Assembly: GCF_002307355.1 (NCBI RefSeq)
Contig: NZ_CP017481.1
Coordinates: 4,340,001 to 4,404,000, forward strand
Source of the DNA: Pectobacterium polaris
Lineage (GTDB): Bacteria; Pseudomonadota; Gammaproteobacteria; Enterobacterales; Enterobacteriaceae
Length of the DNA stretch: 64,000 bases
Reading direction: 5' to 3'
Part shown: positions 10,323 through 19,506 of the stretch, one piece after another
Numbering within the stretch: the stretch's first letter is position 1
Layout of the letters: every line of letters starts with the position of its first letter
Notes under the pieces: generated by a model
Told to the model about the DNA's origin: nothing
The model's database searches: none
Seen by the model: only the letters and a program-made list of their open reading frames with translations
Program-made: the position numbers and the translations under genes

Positions 10323-11228
10323 ATGCAACTACTTATAACAGGCGGCACTGGCCTTATTGGCCGTCACCTTATCCAGCGATTACAGCTGCTTTCCCATGAC
10401 ATTACGGTACTGACACGCGATCCTGAGCGCGCCCGAGGCGTTCTCGGTAATCAGGTGGAATATTGGTCCACGCTGAGTAATATCACCTCACTGAACGACT
10501 TTGACGGCGTCATCAATCTGGCGGGCGAACCTATCGCCGACAAACGGTGGACGCCACAGCAAAAGCAGCGTCTGGCAAAGAGCCGCTGGAACATCACCGA
10601 GCAGCTTGCAACGCTGATTAAGGCCAGCAGTGAGCCGCCAGCAGTTTTTATCTCGGGATCCGCTGTCGGGTATTATGGCGATCAGGGGGAAGCGCTAGTC
10701 ACGGAAGATGAATCCCCAGTCGATGAATTCACACATCATCTGTGCGCCCGATGGGAAGCACTGGCGCAGTCCGCCGAAAGCGATAAAACCCGCGTCTGCC
10801 TGCTGCGCACTGGCATTGTTCTTTCAGCACAGGGCGGCGCGCTGGCAAAAATGCTGCCGATTTTCCGCCTCGGGCTTGGCGGGCCGATGGGTTCCGGCAA
10901 GCAATATATGCCGTGGATTCATATTGATGACATGGTGAGCGGCATTATTTACCTGCTGAACCAGCCGATACTGAGCGGCCCTTTCAATATGGTTGCGCCC
11001 TACCCGGTTCATAATGAACAATTTTCTGCCACGCTGGCACACGTATTGGATCGCCCCGGTTTTCTGCGGGCTCCCGCTTTTGTGATCAAACTACTGATGG
11101 GAGAAGCTTCGACGCTGGTACTGGGTGGACAGCGCGCCATTCCGCAGCGGTTAGAGGCCGCAGGCTTTAATTTCCGCTTCATTGAGCTAGAAGAAGCCCT
11201 GCAGGACGTCATCAAAAAACCGAGCTGA
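10323..11228 (+). CDS. yfcH: SDR-type epimerase family protein YfcH
   Basis: 301 codons of the TIGR01777 NAD(P)-binding epimerase family. N-terminal Rossmann motif [11 protein letters not shown], then [14 protein letters not shown], the active-site-like SGSAVGYYG and PWIHIDDMV. Substrate unknown. A strong GGGGGAG ribosome site lies upstream. The stop is 15 bases before a structured repeat that holds the insertion sequence. Confidence 0.9.
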   Translation: MQLLITGGTGLIGRHLIQRLQLLSHDITVLTRDPERARGVLGNQVEYWSTLSNITSLNDFDGVINLAGEPIADKRWTPQQKQRLAKSRWNITEQLATLIKASSEPPAVFISGSAVGYYGDQGEALVTEDESPVDEFTHHLCARWEALAQSAESDKTRVCLLRTGIVLSAQGGALAKMLPIFRLGLGGPMGSGKQYMPWIHIDDMVSGIIYLLNQPILSGPFNMVAPYPVHNEQFSATLAHVLDRPGFLRAPAFVIKLLMGEASTLVLGGQRAIPQRLEAAGFNFRFIELEEALQDVIKKPS

Positions 11229-11281
11229 CTCAGTGCTGAGAGCGGTGATAATGGATAGATCGTAAAGACGCTGCAAGTACA

Positions 11282-11546
11282 TATATGGACGCTCCCATAA
11301 ATCGCAATGTTTTTCAGTAAAAAAGCGGGCAGGTATTGCAACCATATATCCGGTCTCTTGTGGGAGCCTTCGGGCTCCCCGACCATGATGAAAGCCGCCA
11401 GGTGAGTTCTCAACATCCCTTCGGGCTGTGATGCCCTCGTACTCGCTCAGAATATCTCACCTGCGGTCTTACCTGTTTTGCCATCTTACTGATTTCACAT
11501 GCAACTACCGGACAACATGACATCGTTAACGTTGGTGCTGATGTCC
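11282..11546 (-). ncRNA. Candidate bridge RNA / seekRNA of the IS1111-type element
   Basis: Untranslated segment downstream of the transposase. Read on the minus strand it has a stem CAGGTGAG/CTCACCTG (plus-strand 11399-11463). Its internal loop carries GCGAGTAC and AGGGATGT around a GGGC...GCCC hairpin. GCGAGTAC matches target GCAAGTAC (11273-11280) with one G-for-A change that still allows wobble pairing. AGGGATGT is the exact complement of ACATCCCT, which spans the insertion point. A second part contains ATATATGG, identical to the element's left end. Further stems: GGGAGCC/GGCTCCC (11362-11378). Confidence 0.7.
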
Positions 11547-12566
11547 TCAGGCTCCCGTCAGTGGACGATACTCTGTTTCATGGAAAAGCATTGACCATAA
11601 AATACGCGCGGTTTTACACGCCTGCGCCACGGCCGCGACGTTGCGGTGTTTACGCCTGACCAGCGCGGCCAGCCACGGCATCGTCTTCTCATTTTTACTG
11701 ATATGCCTCAGCACGGCTCTTGCCCCGTGAACCAACAGACAGCGAAAATAACTGTCGCCGCGCTTACTTATGCCGCCGAACTTCTGTTTGCCTCCGCTTG
11801 AATGCTCCCGTGGCGTCAGGCCCAGCCATGAAGCAAACTGCTTCGCAGTATCGAATTGCCTGCCATTGCCGACGGATGCGACCAGATATGTTGCCGTCAT
11901 CAGCCCCACGCCCGGCACTTTTTCTACCCGCTGGCAGGCCGGCTGGGTCCGTGCCCAGTCACTCAGCTCATGTTCGGTCTGTCGTATCCTCGTTTCCAGC
12001 GCTTTAAGATGTTCAAGCTGACGCTGTACGCTGACACGTACAAAGTGAGGCAGTTCGTTTTCTTCATCTTCCAGAATCTCAGGCACCGCTTTATAAAGTG
12101 CACTGAATCCTGTCGCCATCACACAGCCAAACTCGGCGAGCATCGCCCGCAGGCTGTTGGCGCAGCCGTTCCGCTCGCGTACCAGAAAACTGCGTTCGGT
12201 ATGAAGGGCAAGCACACCCTGCTGCTCCGCTGTTTTAATCTGAACAAAGCGCATGTTCGGTCGTGTGACTGCTTCGCAGATAGCCTCTGCATCAGCCGCA
12301 TCCGTCTTGTTGGTTTTAACGTAAGGCTTAACATACTGTGGTGGAATGAGTTTTACCCGATGTCCGGCGTTGCTGAACAGGCGGGCAAAGTGGTGACTGG
12401 ATGAACACGCTTCCATACCGATTAAGCAGGCCGGAAGCTGAATAATGAACGGGACAAACTGGCTGCGGGAAAGCTTTTTTCGCAGGACGGTTTTACCATT
12501 GTGATCTACGCCGTGAAGCACGAAGAGGTTTTTTGCGAGATCAATACCCATCGTTGATACTTGCAT
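11547..12566 (-). CDS. IS110/IS1111-family DEDD transposase
   Basis: 339 codons from the ATG at 12566, which has GGAG upstream. The N-terminal RuvC-like domain carries D9 (MGIDLAK), E52 (IGMEACSS) and D89/D92 (KTDAADAE), the DEDD set. The C-terminal Transposase_20 domain contains GVGLMTATYL and LGLTPREHSSGGKQ, with S256/S257 as the likely catalytic serine. Length fits the IS1111 subgroup. The frame is open ten codons further up, but without a ribosome site. The gene looks intact. Confidence 0.93.
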   Translation of the reverse strand: MQVSTMGIDLAKNLFVLHGVDHNGKTVLRKKLSRSQFVPFIIQLPACLIGMEACSSSHHFARLFSNAGHRVKLIPPQYVKPYVKTNKTDAADAEAICEAVTRPNMRFVQIKTAEQQGVLALHTERSFLVRERNGCANSLRAMLAEFGCVMATGFSALYKAVPEILEDEENELPHFVRVSVQRQLEHLKALETRIRQTEHELSDWARTQPACQRVEKVPGVGLMTATYLVASVGNGRQFDTAKQFASWLGLTPREHSSGGKQKFGGISKRGDSYFRCLLVHGARAVLRHISKNEKTMPWLAALVRRKHRNVAAVAQACKTARILWSMLFHETEYRPLTGA

Positions 12567-12836
12567 TTGGACGCTCCTTCTTTTGAGATTTGACACTCAA
12601 ACTTTGGCACATCTGATGCCGTAAAGATGGAGCGTCCATCTCATTATCCCTGTAAGCTCGGCTTGCGCAGATATGAATCTCATCCCTGAGATTCACCCTT
12701 GCAGGGCCGTCGCTAGCGACGTTCAAAAAAGTTCCTGACGTTTTTGTCCCTGGCGCAAACGCTTTACTCTTCTATTCCATTATCACCGTTCTATTTGAGA
12801 GAAACGTCCGTGGCTTATTACCATCAGCCCCAAAAC

Positions 12837-13610
12837 CTACTTCAACGCACCTGACAAAAACTGCTGCAAACGCGCACTTTTCGGGCTACCGAAAAGTTGA
12901 TCCGGTGGCCCTTCTTCTTCAATCACGCCTTGATGCAGAAAGATAACGTGGCTCGAAACGTGGCGGGCAAACTCCATTTCATGCGTCACCACCACCATCG
13001 TTTTCCCTTCTTCCGCAAGCTGCTGCATGATACGCAACACCTCGCCGACCAGTTCGGGATCCAGCGCTGACGTAGGTTCATCAAACAATAAGACTTCCGG
13101 CTCCATCGCCAGCGCCCGTGCAATGGAAACGCGCTGCTGCTGACCACCGGAGAGATCTGACGGGTATTTCTGTTGGGCCGCATCCGTGATCCCGACCTTG
13201 TTCAGATAGAACACCGCCCGCTCACGCGCTTCCGCTTTACTGAGTCCTAACACCTGAATTGGCGCTTCCATCACGTTTTCCAACGCCGTCATGAAGCTCC
13301 ACAGGTTGAAGTGCTGAAACACCATCGTCAGGCGTGTCCGCAGCATCTGAAGCTGCTTTTTATCAAAAACTTTCAGCTGTCCGTCAGTATCGCGCACCAT
13401 GCGAATTTCCTGATCGCTGACGTAAATCGCCCCTTCACAGGGCTTTTCCAGAAAATTAATGCAGCGCAGTAAGGTACTTTTCCCGGAACCAGACGATCCA
13501 ATAATCGAAATAACGTCACCCGCTTTCGCCTGTAATGAGATCCCTTTCAGCACCTCATGCTGGCCATAACGTTTACGCAGTTCCGTCACCATCAATTTGT
13601 TATTCGACAT
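12837..13610 (-). CDS. hisP: Histidine/basic amino acid ABC transporter, ATPase
   Basis: 257 codons, matching HisP. Walker A at residues 38-47 ([10 protein letters not shown]), signature [16 protein letters not shown], Walker [12 protein letters not shown], switch histidine in VVVTHEM. Powers HisQM-mediated uptake of histidine and, with other binding proteins, lysine, arginine or ornithine. Distal gene of hisJQMP; 17 bases separate it from hisM. Confidence 0.97.
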   Translation of the reverse strand: MSNNKLMVTELRKRYGQHEVLKGISLQAKAGDVISIIGSSGSGKSTLLRCINFLEKPCEGAIYVSDQEIRMVRDTDGQLKVFDKKQLQMLRTRLTMVFQHFNLWSFMTALENVMEAPIQVLGLSKAEARERAVFYLNKVGITDAAQQKYPSDLSGGQQQRVSIARALAMEPEVLLFDEPTSALDPELVGEVLRIMQQLAEEGKTMVVVTHEMEFARHVSSHVIFLHQGVIEEEGPPDQLFGSPKSARLQQFLSGALK

Positions 13611-13627
13611 ACTCTTTTTTCCTGCGT

Positions 13628-14344
13628 TTAATGAGATGAACGGGTATAAAGATGACGTAACCAGCGCCGTTCCGCCTTTCTGAACAGCCCAATTAATACA
13701 AACGAGATCGCCAGATAGATGACCGCCGCGATGCCAAATGCATAAAACGGCTGGTAGGTTGCCGCGTTGATATCACGGGCAACCTTCAGAATATCCGGTA
13801 CCGTTACGGTAAAGGCCAGCGCCGTTGAATGCAGCATCAAAATCACTTCGTTGCTGTAGGCGGGCAGCGCAATACGCAGCGCACTCGGCAAAATAATGCA
13901 GCGGTACTGCTTAAAGCGGGAGAAGCCGTATGCTCTGGCCGCTTCAATTTCCCCATGAGGTACCGAGCGGATTGCTCCCGCAAAAATCTCTGTCGTGTAC
14001 GCACAGGTATTCAGTGCCAGTGCCAAAATGGCACAGTTTAGTCCGCTGCGAAAAAAGGCATTCAGCATGTCGGTGCCGCGCACGATCTCCAGGCTATACA
14101 CGCCAGAATAGAACACCAGAAGCTGTACGTAGAGCGGCGTGCCGCGAAACACATAGGTGAACAGCCAAACCGGAAAGCTGAATCGGCGTCTCGGCGATAC
14201 GCGAGCAATCGCCAGCGGCAGCGCCATCAGCCCGCCGATAACCACCGAGGAAATGAGCAGCCAGAGCGTCATCGCCATCCCGGTCAGGCGGTAACCATCG
14301 CTCCACAGTAGCGGCTGCCAATATTGTTGCAGGATCTCACTCAT
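13628..14344 (-). CDS. hisM: Histidine ABC transporter permease HisM
   Basis: 238 codons, about five transmembrane segments, with the EAA loop [19 protein letters not shown] near residues 152-170 that contacts HisP. Forms the membrane heterodimer with HisQ. Its start overlaps the end of hisQ by 8 bases, indicating translational coupling. Confidence 0.96.
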   Translation of the reverse strand: MSEILQQYWQPLLWSDGYRLTGMAMTLWLLISSVVIGGLMALPLAIARVSPRRRFSFPVWLFTYVFRGTPLYVQLLVFYSGVYSLEIVRGTDMLNAFFRSGLNCAILALALNTCAYTTEIFAGAIRSVPHGEIEAARAYGFSRFKQYRCIILPSALRIALPAYSNEVILMLHSTALAFTVTVPDILKVARDINAATYQPFYAFGIAAVIYLAISFVLIGLFRKAERRWLRHLYTRSSH

Positions 14345-15029
14345 AATTTATTTTTTTGACTCCCTGCGAATAGTGCCTTTCCAGCCACCACAACACGCCG
14401 TTAGAAACGGTGGTAAAAATCAGGTACATCGCCCCGGCAACCAGCGCAAAATAAAACGGTTCGTGTGTGCCCTTGCCGGCTAGTTGCGTCGCCTTAATCA
14501 CATCGTTCAAGCCAAGCAGTGACACCAGCGCCGTCGCTTTCAGGATCACCTGCCAGTTGTTGCCGATGCCCGGCAGCGCGAAACGCATCATGGAAGGAAA
14601 CAGAATACGACGGAACACCTTCATGGGAGAGAAACCAAACGCGACGGCAGCTTCGATTTGCCCGCGCGGCACGGCAAGATAGGCACCACGAAAGGTTTCC
14701 GTGAAATACGCGCCGTAAATAAAGCCCAGTGTAATAATCCCGGCAGTCAACGGATCGATGTCAATCTGATCCAGGCCGATCGATTCCGTCACGCCGTTTA
14801 AGACAATTTGCAGACCATAAAAAATCAGCAGCATCAGTACCAGATCGGGAATGCCACGAATCAGCGTGGTATAGCAGGAAAAACACCCCGCCAGCAGACG
14901 GTTGGAAGACAGCTTCGCCGATGCACCAATCAGGCCGATAGCCAGCGCCAGCAGTAACGAACTTGCAGCCAGCTCCAGCGTCATGATGGCACCATCCAGA
15001 ATTAGCTGGGAATAGCCATAGAGCATCAA
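14337..15029 (-). CDS. hisQ: Histidine ABC transporter permease HisQ
   Basis: 230 codons with five hydrophobic segments and the EAA loop QIEAAVAFGFSPMKVFRRI. Matches E. coli HisQ in length and sequence. Separated from hisJ by a 137-base gap containing a GC-rich hairpin. Confidence 0.96.
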   Translation of the reverse strand: MMLYGYSQLILDGAIMTLELAASSLLLALAIGLIGASAKLSSNRLLAGCFSCYTTLIRGIPDLVLMLLIFYGLQIVLNGVTESIGLDQIDIDPLTAGIITLGFIYGAYFTETFRGAYLAVPRGQIEAAVAFGFSPMKVFRRILFPSMMRFALPGIGNNWQVILKATALVSLLGLNDVIKATQLAGKGTHEPFYFALVAGAMYLIFTTVSNGVLWWLERHYSQGVKKINYE

Positions 15030-15075
15030 TGATATCCGTTGAAATAGCGGTTAATGGCACGCTGCGTCATCAGTC

Positions 15076-15112
15076 AGGAACACGACACGGGAGGAACGAT
15101 CCCGTGCCGCAT
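15076..15112 (-). other. Hairpin in the hisJ-hisQ gap
   Basis: CACGGGA/TCCCGTG stem with a short loop (GGAACGA) in the gap. In Salmonella and E. coli a REP element occupies the same gap and stabilises the hisJ message, so a similar role in raising HisJ over HisQMP is plausible. No poly-T follows. Confidence 0.5.
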
Positions 15113-15166
15113 GCCCTACGATCCCGCTACATATGTGATAAAGAAATGAGCGTCACCTTGGCGACA

Positions 15167-15946
15167 TTAGCCGCCGTAGACGTCAAAATCGAAGTATTTT
15201 TTCGCGAAGGTATCGTAGGTACCGTCTTTACGCATTTCTTCAAAAGCTTTATCCAGCGCGGCTTTCAGCTCGGTATCCGCTTTGCGCAGACCCATACCGG
15301 TACCCACACCGAAGAATTTGTCATCTTTTACCGCCGGGCCGGCAAACTCATAGTCTTTACCCGCGTCCAACTTCAGGAAACCTTCACTTGCGGCGACTTC
15401 ATCCTGAAAAGCGGCATCAATACGGCCTGCGGCCAGATCGGCATAAATCAGATCCTGATTTTGGTAAGCGACAACGTCAACGCCTTTCGGCTGCCAGTTA
15501 GCATTAGCAAAGGCTTCCTGTGTTGATGCCTGCAATACGCCAACACGTTTGCCGCCCAGAGAAGCCAACGTAGGTTCAATGCTCGTCCCTTTCTTCGCAA
15601 TCAGGCGTGAATTGGCTGCATACAGCTTCTCAGTGAAGGCAATTTCCTGCTGGCGTTTTTCGGTGATAGACAGAGAAGAAATGATGGCATCGATTTTTTT
15701 AGCTTTCAGGGACGGAATTAACGCATCAAAGTCACTTTCTACAAACGTACAGTTAGTCTGAATACGCTTGCACAGCTCTTTCGCCAGATCGATATCAAAC
15801 CCAACCAGTTCGCCGCTGGCGTTTTTGGATTCAAAGGGAGCATAGGTAGGATCGGTACCAATTTTAATATTCTTAGGAATCTCCGCCATCGCGCTACCCG
15901 CAGCCAGAATGAGTGCCAACGGTAAGACTTTGATCAGTTTCTTCAT
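15167..15946 (-). CDS. hisJ: Periplasmic histidine-binding protein
   Basis: 259 codons from ATG 15946. Signal peptide [21 protein letters not shown] with cleavage before EIPKN. The mature protein follows HisJ closely ([52 protein letters not shown], ending YFDFDVYGG). Delivers histidine to HisQMP. The argT gene that precedes hisJ in E. coli is absent, so hisJ is first in the operon and directly faces the sigma54-type promoter. Confidence 0.96.
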   Translation of the reverse strand: MKKLIKVLPLALILAAGSAMAEIPKNIKIGTDPTYAPFESKNASGELVGFDIDLAKELCKRIQTNCTFVESDFDALIPSLKAKKIDAIISSLSITEKRQQEIAFTEKLYAANSRLIAKKGTSIEPTLASLGGKRVGVLQASTQEAFANANWQPKGVDVVAYQNQDLIYADLAAGRIDAAFQDEVAASEGFLKLDAGKDYEFAGPAVKDDKFFGVGTGMGLRKADTELKAALDKAFEEMRKDGTYDTFAKKYFDFDVYGG

Positions 15947-16074
15947 ATTGCTACCCTTATCATGAGTGATTGATGTCATGTGTCGTCAATGTCGGAACGA
16001 TTTATCGATTTATTGCTTTAAAAATGAACGATATGAGTGCTATTTGTTTTCTGCGCCGACTATTATCGTTTTTG

Positions 16075-16091
16075 TAGCAGTTTTCATGCCA
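16075..16091 (-). promoter_or_regulatory. Sigma54-type promoter of hisJQMP
   Basis: Minus strand reads TGGCATGAAAACTGCTA against consensus TGGCAYRNNNNTTGCW: one mismatch, with GG and GC at the required spacing. About 130 bases before the hisJ start. Confidence 0.65.
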
Positions 16092-16241
16092 CAATGAACG
16101 TAGGGACGTCGTAAAAACCCCATGAGCGAAGCGCGCAGAAAATAAGGGTTAACCATTTGATTCTGCAATATTTTCAGAGGATATTTTTTGGCGCGTAACA
16201 ATAAGGATAGATAACATTGGCATGAATACAAAAACTCAATC

Positions 16242-16256
16242 GCACCATTTTGGTGC
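16242..16256. promoter_or_regulatory. NtrC-like enhancer site 1 upstream of hisJ
   Basis: Perfect 15-bp palindrome-type site GCACCATTTTGGTGC, the NtrC consensus half-sites GCACCA/TGGTGC with a 3-nt centre. Confidence 0.65.
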
Positions 16257-16262
16257 CTTTAC

Positions 16263-16277
16263 GCACAAAATTAGTGC
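16263..16277. promoter_or_regulatory. NtrC-like enhancer site 2 upstream of hisJ
   Basis: GCACAAAATTAGTGC, a weaker NtrC-like site. Its centre is 21 bp (two helical turns) from site 1, the spacing expected for cooperative binding of dimers. Confidence 0.6.
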
Positions 16278-16295
16278 AATGTGATAAAAAGGCAC

Positions 16296-16324
16296 AAAAA
16301 AAGGGCAGTAAACGTTTACCGCCC
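16296..16324 (-). terminator. Rho-independent terminator of ubiX
   Basis: Stem GGGCAGTAAA/TTTACCGCCC followed on the minus strand by seven or more Ts, 38 bases past the ubiX stop. Confidence 0.85.
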
Positions 16325-16361
16325 CGAGAGAAAAAAATAGCGTGCCTGAGTCTCTATCCTG

Positions 16362-16934
16362 CTACGACGCACCTTGCCAGCGGATAAAGAGATCTTTTGG
16401 CAGGTCGATGTCAAACTGGTCCAGAATACGATTCACCGTCTGATCGACAATATCCTGCACACTTTCTGGGCGATGATAAAACGCTGGCACCGGCGGCATG
16501 ATTATCGCGCCCAGCTCAACGGCGGTGGTCATCAGCCGTAAATGCCCTAAATGCAGCGGCGTTTCACGCACCCCCAGCACCAGAGGACGACGCTCCTTCA
16601 GCACCACATCAGCCGCGCGGGTCAATAGATTATCGCTGTAGCTGTGCACAATGCCGGAAAGGGTTTTTATCGAACAGGGTAGAATCACCATCCCCGCCGT
16701 TTTAAACGACCCCGAAGAAACGCTGGCAGCAATATCACGCGTGTCGTGTACCACATCGGCCAGCGCCTGCACGTCACGCAGGCTAAAATCCGTTTCTAAC
16801 GCCAGCGTCTGCCGGGCGGCCTGACTCATGATCAGATGCGTTTCGATACCTTCCAGCGTCTGTAAAACCTGTAGCAGTCGGATGCCGTAAATGACGCCGC
16901 TGGCACCGGAAATTCCTACAATGAGTCGCTTCAT
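16362..16934 (-). CDS. ubiX: Flavin prenyltransferase
   Basis: 190 codons, matching E. coli UbiX. Makes prenylated FMN, the cofactor of the UbiD decarboxylase in ubiquinone synthesis. N-terminal GISGASGVIYG flavin-binding motif, SSGSFKTAGMVILPCS, and KERRPLVLGVRETP. Cytosolic dodecamer in the family. Downstream of purF on the same strand, with a purF terminator between them. Confidence 0.96.
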   Translation of the reverse strand: MKRLIVGISGASGVIYGIRLLQVLQTLEGIETHLIMSQAARQTLALETDFSLRDVQALADVVHDTRDIAASVSSGSFKTAGMVILPCSIKTLSGIVHSYSDNLLTRAADVVLKERRPLVLGVRETPLHLGHLRLMTTAVELGAIIMPPVPAFYHRPESVQDIVDQTVNRILDQFDIDLPKDLFIRWQGAS

Positions 16935-17084
16935 TCATACTGCCTCTGGCTGGCCGCGTCAGCAGAAACGCGGAAAAATCATCTGCGCAAACTTTGCCGC
17001 ATTGATTAGCGATAAGCAAGGGCAAGCGCCGAAAGCCTGTTTTTGATATGCCATTTTTCTCTACATACAAAATTTTCTCTACAT

Positions 17085-17120
17085 AAAAAATAAGGGGGAG
17101 GACACTTTCGCGTCCTCCCC
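17085..17120 (-). terminator. Rho-independent terminator of cvpA-purF
   Basis: 9-bp GC-rich stem GGGGAGGAC/GTCCTCCCC with an 8-nt loop, then TTATTTTTT on the minus strand. Confidence 0.9.
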
Positions 17121-17150
17121 TTCAATACAGCCTTAATGTACGACTAGCTG

Positions 17151-18668
17151 TTAACCTTCGTTGTGCAGTTCCAGATCTTCAACTTCATTCTGGCTACGCA
17201 GCGCTTTGGCATCGTCGTTACGCAAGACTTCCAGATAATCCAGATAGCCTTGATCGACGTCCTTCGTCACGTAAATCCCGTTGAACACCGAGCATTCAAA
17301 CTGAGCGATATCCGGGTTATCTTCACGCGCCGCATCGATCAAATCTTCGAGATCCTGGAATATCAGCTCATCAGCGCCAATAATCTTACAGATTTCATCC
17401 ACTTCACGACCGTGGGCAATCAGCTCATTGACGCTTGGCATATCGATGCCGTACACGTTAGGGAAGCGAATTTCCGGTGCCGCTGAGGCCAGATAAACAC
17501 GCTTGGCTCCTGCTTCACGCGCCATCTCTACAATCTGCTCTGACGTTGTACCACGCACGATGGAGTCATCCACCAGCAGCACATTCTTGTCACGGAACTC
17601 AGCACGGTTGGCGTTCAGCTTACGGCGTACCGATTTCTTACGCGCCTGCTGTCCCGGCATGATAAACGTGCGGCCAACATAGCGGTTTTTCACAAATCCC
17701 TGACGATACGGCTTGTTGATGATGCGCGCGATTTCCAGCGCGATATCACAAGAGGTTTCAGGAATTGGGATCACGACATCAATATCGAGATCTTCCCACT
17801 GGCGTGCAATTTTTTCACCAAGCTTCTGGCCCATACGAACGCGTGCGCTGTAGACCGAGATTTTATCGATGAAAGAGTCCGGGCGCGCGAAGTAGACATA
17901 TTCGAACAGGCACGGATTGCTCTTTGGATTCTCTGCGCACTGGCGGGTAAACAGCTGCCCTTTTTCCGTAATGTAGATCGCTTCTCCCGGCGCCACATCG
18001 CGTAAAAATTCAAAGCCCAGCGTATCCAGCGCGACGCTTTCTGACGCCACCATATATTCACTGCGGCCATCTTCCAGATCGCGCTTACCGATAACCAGAG
18101 GACGAATCCCGTTTGGATCGCGGAAAGCCACCATACCGTGACCGATAATCATGCCAACACAGGCATAGGCACCGCGAATTTGCTGGTGCGTTGCGGCAAC
18201 GGCCGCAAAAACATTATCGGCTTCCAGCGGGTAGTGTTGGAAACGGTCCAGCTCTCTGGCGAAAATATTCAGCAGGATTTCAGAATCAGACGTGGTGTTA
18301 ACGTGACGACGCTCCTGCTCGAACAGCTTTTTACGCAGTTCGTGGGCGTTAGTCAGGTTACCGTTGTGAGCCAGCGTGATACCGAACGGTGAGTTAACAT
18401 AGAAAGGCTGTGCTTCCGAGGCGCTGGAACTGCCCGCGGTCGGATAACGCACATGGCCAAGCCCCATGTTGCCCTGTAAGCGTTGCATGTGCCGCGCTTC
18501 AAACACATCTTTCACCAGGCCATTGGCCTTACGCAGGCGAAAACAATTAAAGGCATCGATGGTCACAATACCCGCAGCATCCTGCCCACGGTGTTGCAAC
18601 ACCGTTAACGCGTCATAAATCGACTGGTTGACCGGTGTAAAACCGGCGATACCGACAATACCGCACAT
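17151..18668 (-). CDS. purF: Amidophosphoribosyltransferase
   Basis: 505 codons, same length class as E. coli PurF. First committed step of purine synthesis: PRPP and glutamine to phosphoribosylamine. C2 is the glutaminase nucleophile after Met removal (MCGIVGIAG). [18 protein letters not shown] segment and NGNLTN in the Ntn domain; PRPP loop [14 protein letters not shown] near residues 364-377. Downstream of cvpA by 21 bases, one operon. Confidence 0.98.
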   Translation of the reverse strand: MCGIVGIAGFTPVNQSIYDALTVLQHRGQDAAGIVTIDAFNCFRLRKANGLVKDVFEARHMQRLQGNMGLGHVRYPTAGSSSASEAQPFYVNSPFGITLAHNGNLTNAHELRKKLFEQERRHVNTTSDSEILLNIFARELDRFQHYPLEADNVFAAVAATHQQIRGAYACVGMIIGHGMVAFRDPNGIRPLVIGKRDLEDGRSEYMVASESVALDTLGFEFLRDVAPGEAIYITEKGQLFTRQCAENPKSNPCLFEYVYFARPDSFIDKISVYSARVRMGQKLGEKIARQWEDLDIDVVIPIPETSCDIALEIARIINKPYRQGFVKNRYVGRTFIMPGQQARKKSVRRKLNANRAEFRDKNVLLVDDSIVRGTTSEQIVEMAREAGAKRVYLASAAPEIRFPNVYGIDMPSVNELIAHGREVDEICKIIGADELIFQDLEDLIDAAREDNPDIAQFECSVFNGIYVTKDVDQGYLDYLEVLRNDDAKALRSQNEVEDLELHNEG

Positions 18669-18689
18669 GGTGTCTTTTCCTCATCAGCG

Positions 18690-19190
18690 CTACCGCAGCG
18701 ATAAATGCTGCGGCAAAAAACTTGACGTGCTTTGCAGGTAGTCAAAAAACCACCTGATAATATAACTGAACTGCGGGATTAACTGGGACTGCTTCCAGTC
18801 ATCACTTTGTGAAAAACCGGTGAACGTATCCAGAAAGAATAGCAGTGCGGAAACGATCAGCACCCCGCGCAGCGCACCAAAACAGATGCCCAGAACGCGA
18901 TCGGTGCCGGATAATCCGGTACGTTCAACCAGTGAACTAATCACATAGTTGACGATAGCTCCCACAATCAACGTTGCAATAAACAGAATGGCAATCGCAA
19001 TGCCGTTACGCACCAGCTCATCATCAAAACGGGTGAAGTAGACCGCGAGGTAAGCGTAGTAATGACTGGCAACAAAAAAAGCACATCCCCAGGTTACTAA
19101 CGACAGCGCTTCGCGAACAAACCCCCGGATCAGGCTAACCAGAGCCGAAAATCCGATGATGCCAATAATGACGTAATCAACCCAAACCAT
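18690..19190 (-). CDS. cvpA: CvpA family inner-membrane protein
   Basis: 166 codons with four hydrophobic segments, matching E. coli CvpA, needed for colicin V production and linked to envelope stress tolerance. First gene of cvpA-purF, with a PurR operator about 75 bases upstream. Confidence 0.95.
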   Translation of the reverse strand: MVWVDYVIIGIIGFSALVSLIRGFVREALSLVTWGCAFFVASHYYAYLAVYFTRFDDELVRNGIAIAILFIATLIVGAIVNYVISSLVERTGLSGTDRVLGICFGALRGVLIVSALLFFLDTFTGFSQSDDWKQSQLIPQFSYIIRWFFDYLQSTSSFLPQHLSLR

Positions 19191-19506
19191 GAACTATCCT
19201 AATAATGAACGATGCTACCGATAAGCCGCTACGTCATCCTGTTCGCGGCGCATTCTAACAGAAAAAGAAAACGTTTGCGTAGCGTATTTCCGCCGATTTC
19301 ATCGATAGATAATCAGGCGAAAAAACCGACAACACGTCATGCCTGATTCTATTAACTCTCGGCATCTCAAAACTCACAACAGGCATCTTAAAACAGCTGC
19401 GGGGCAACGTATCACTGATGTGAACCTCATCCCCGCTGCCTGCTTTTGCTTATTTACGTGGCCGACGGCGAACTATCCGTCACGTAATCATCACGCTCGA
19501 CGACCG
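19191..19506. other. dedD-cvpA intergenic region
   Basis: 316 bases. Contains the PurR operator near cvpA. The remainder shows no supported gene; a stem GCGGGG/CCCCGC (near 19399-19435) may end dedD transcripts but lacks a T run. Confidence 0.5.
19265..19280. promoter_or_regulatory. PurR operator of cvpA-purF
   Basis: AAGAAAACGTTTGCGT matches 14 of 16 positions of the PurR operator ACGCAAACGTTTGCGT, at the same place as in E. coli. Predicts repression when hypoxanthine or guanine is present. Confidence 0.8.

Larger units (their letters stand above)
11282..12646 (-). mobile_element. IS110-family (IS1111 subgroup) insertion sequence, about 1365 bp
   Basis: Ends are deduced by comparison with the uninterrupted repeat at 37069-37251. 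An AT at both junctions leaves a shift of one base either way. Subterminal inverted repeats ATGGACGCTCC (11285-11295) and GGAGCGTCCAT (12629-12639) sit 3 nt and 7 nt inside the ends, a spacing typical of IS1111-type elements. There is no DDE transposase and no clear target duplication. One transposase gene with about 265 nt of untranslated sequence after it, where IS1111-type elements encode their guide RNA. Confidence 0.9.
11243..12788. repeat. 183-bp-type structured repeat, copy 1, split by the insertion sequence
   Basis: Left part 11243-11281 and right part 12647-12788 join to about 181 bp that match the intact copy at 37069-37251 almost base for base. The ends form an inverted repeat (CGGTGATAATGG at left, its complement at right). 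Inside are further stems, including AATCTC/GAGATT, CGTCGC/GCGACG-type and a CCCTGTAAG/CTTGCAGGG pair. It lies between yfcH and hisP. Confidence 0.9.

Noticed and set aside
16040..16231. A 63-codon minus-strand ORF upstream of hisJ
   Set aside because: It overlaps the sigma54-type promoter and lies beside the NtrC-like sites, has no ribosome site and no recognisable sequence.
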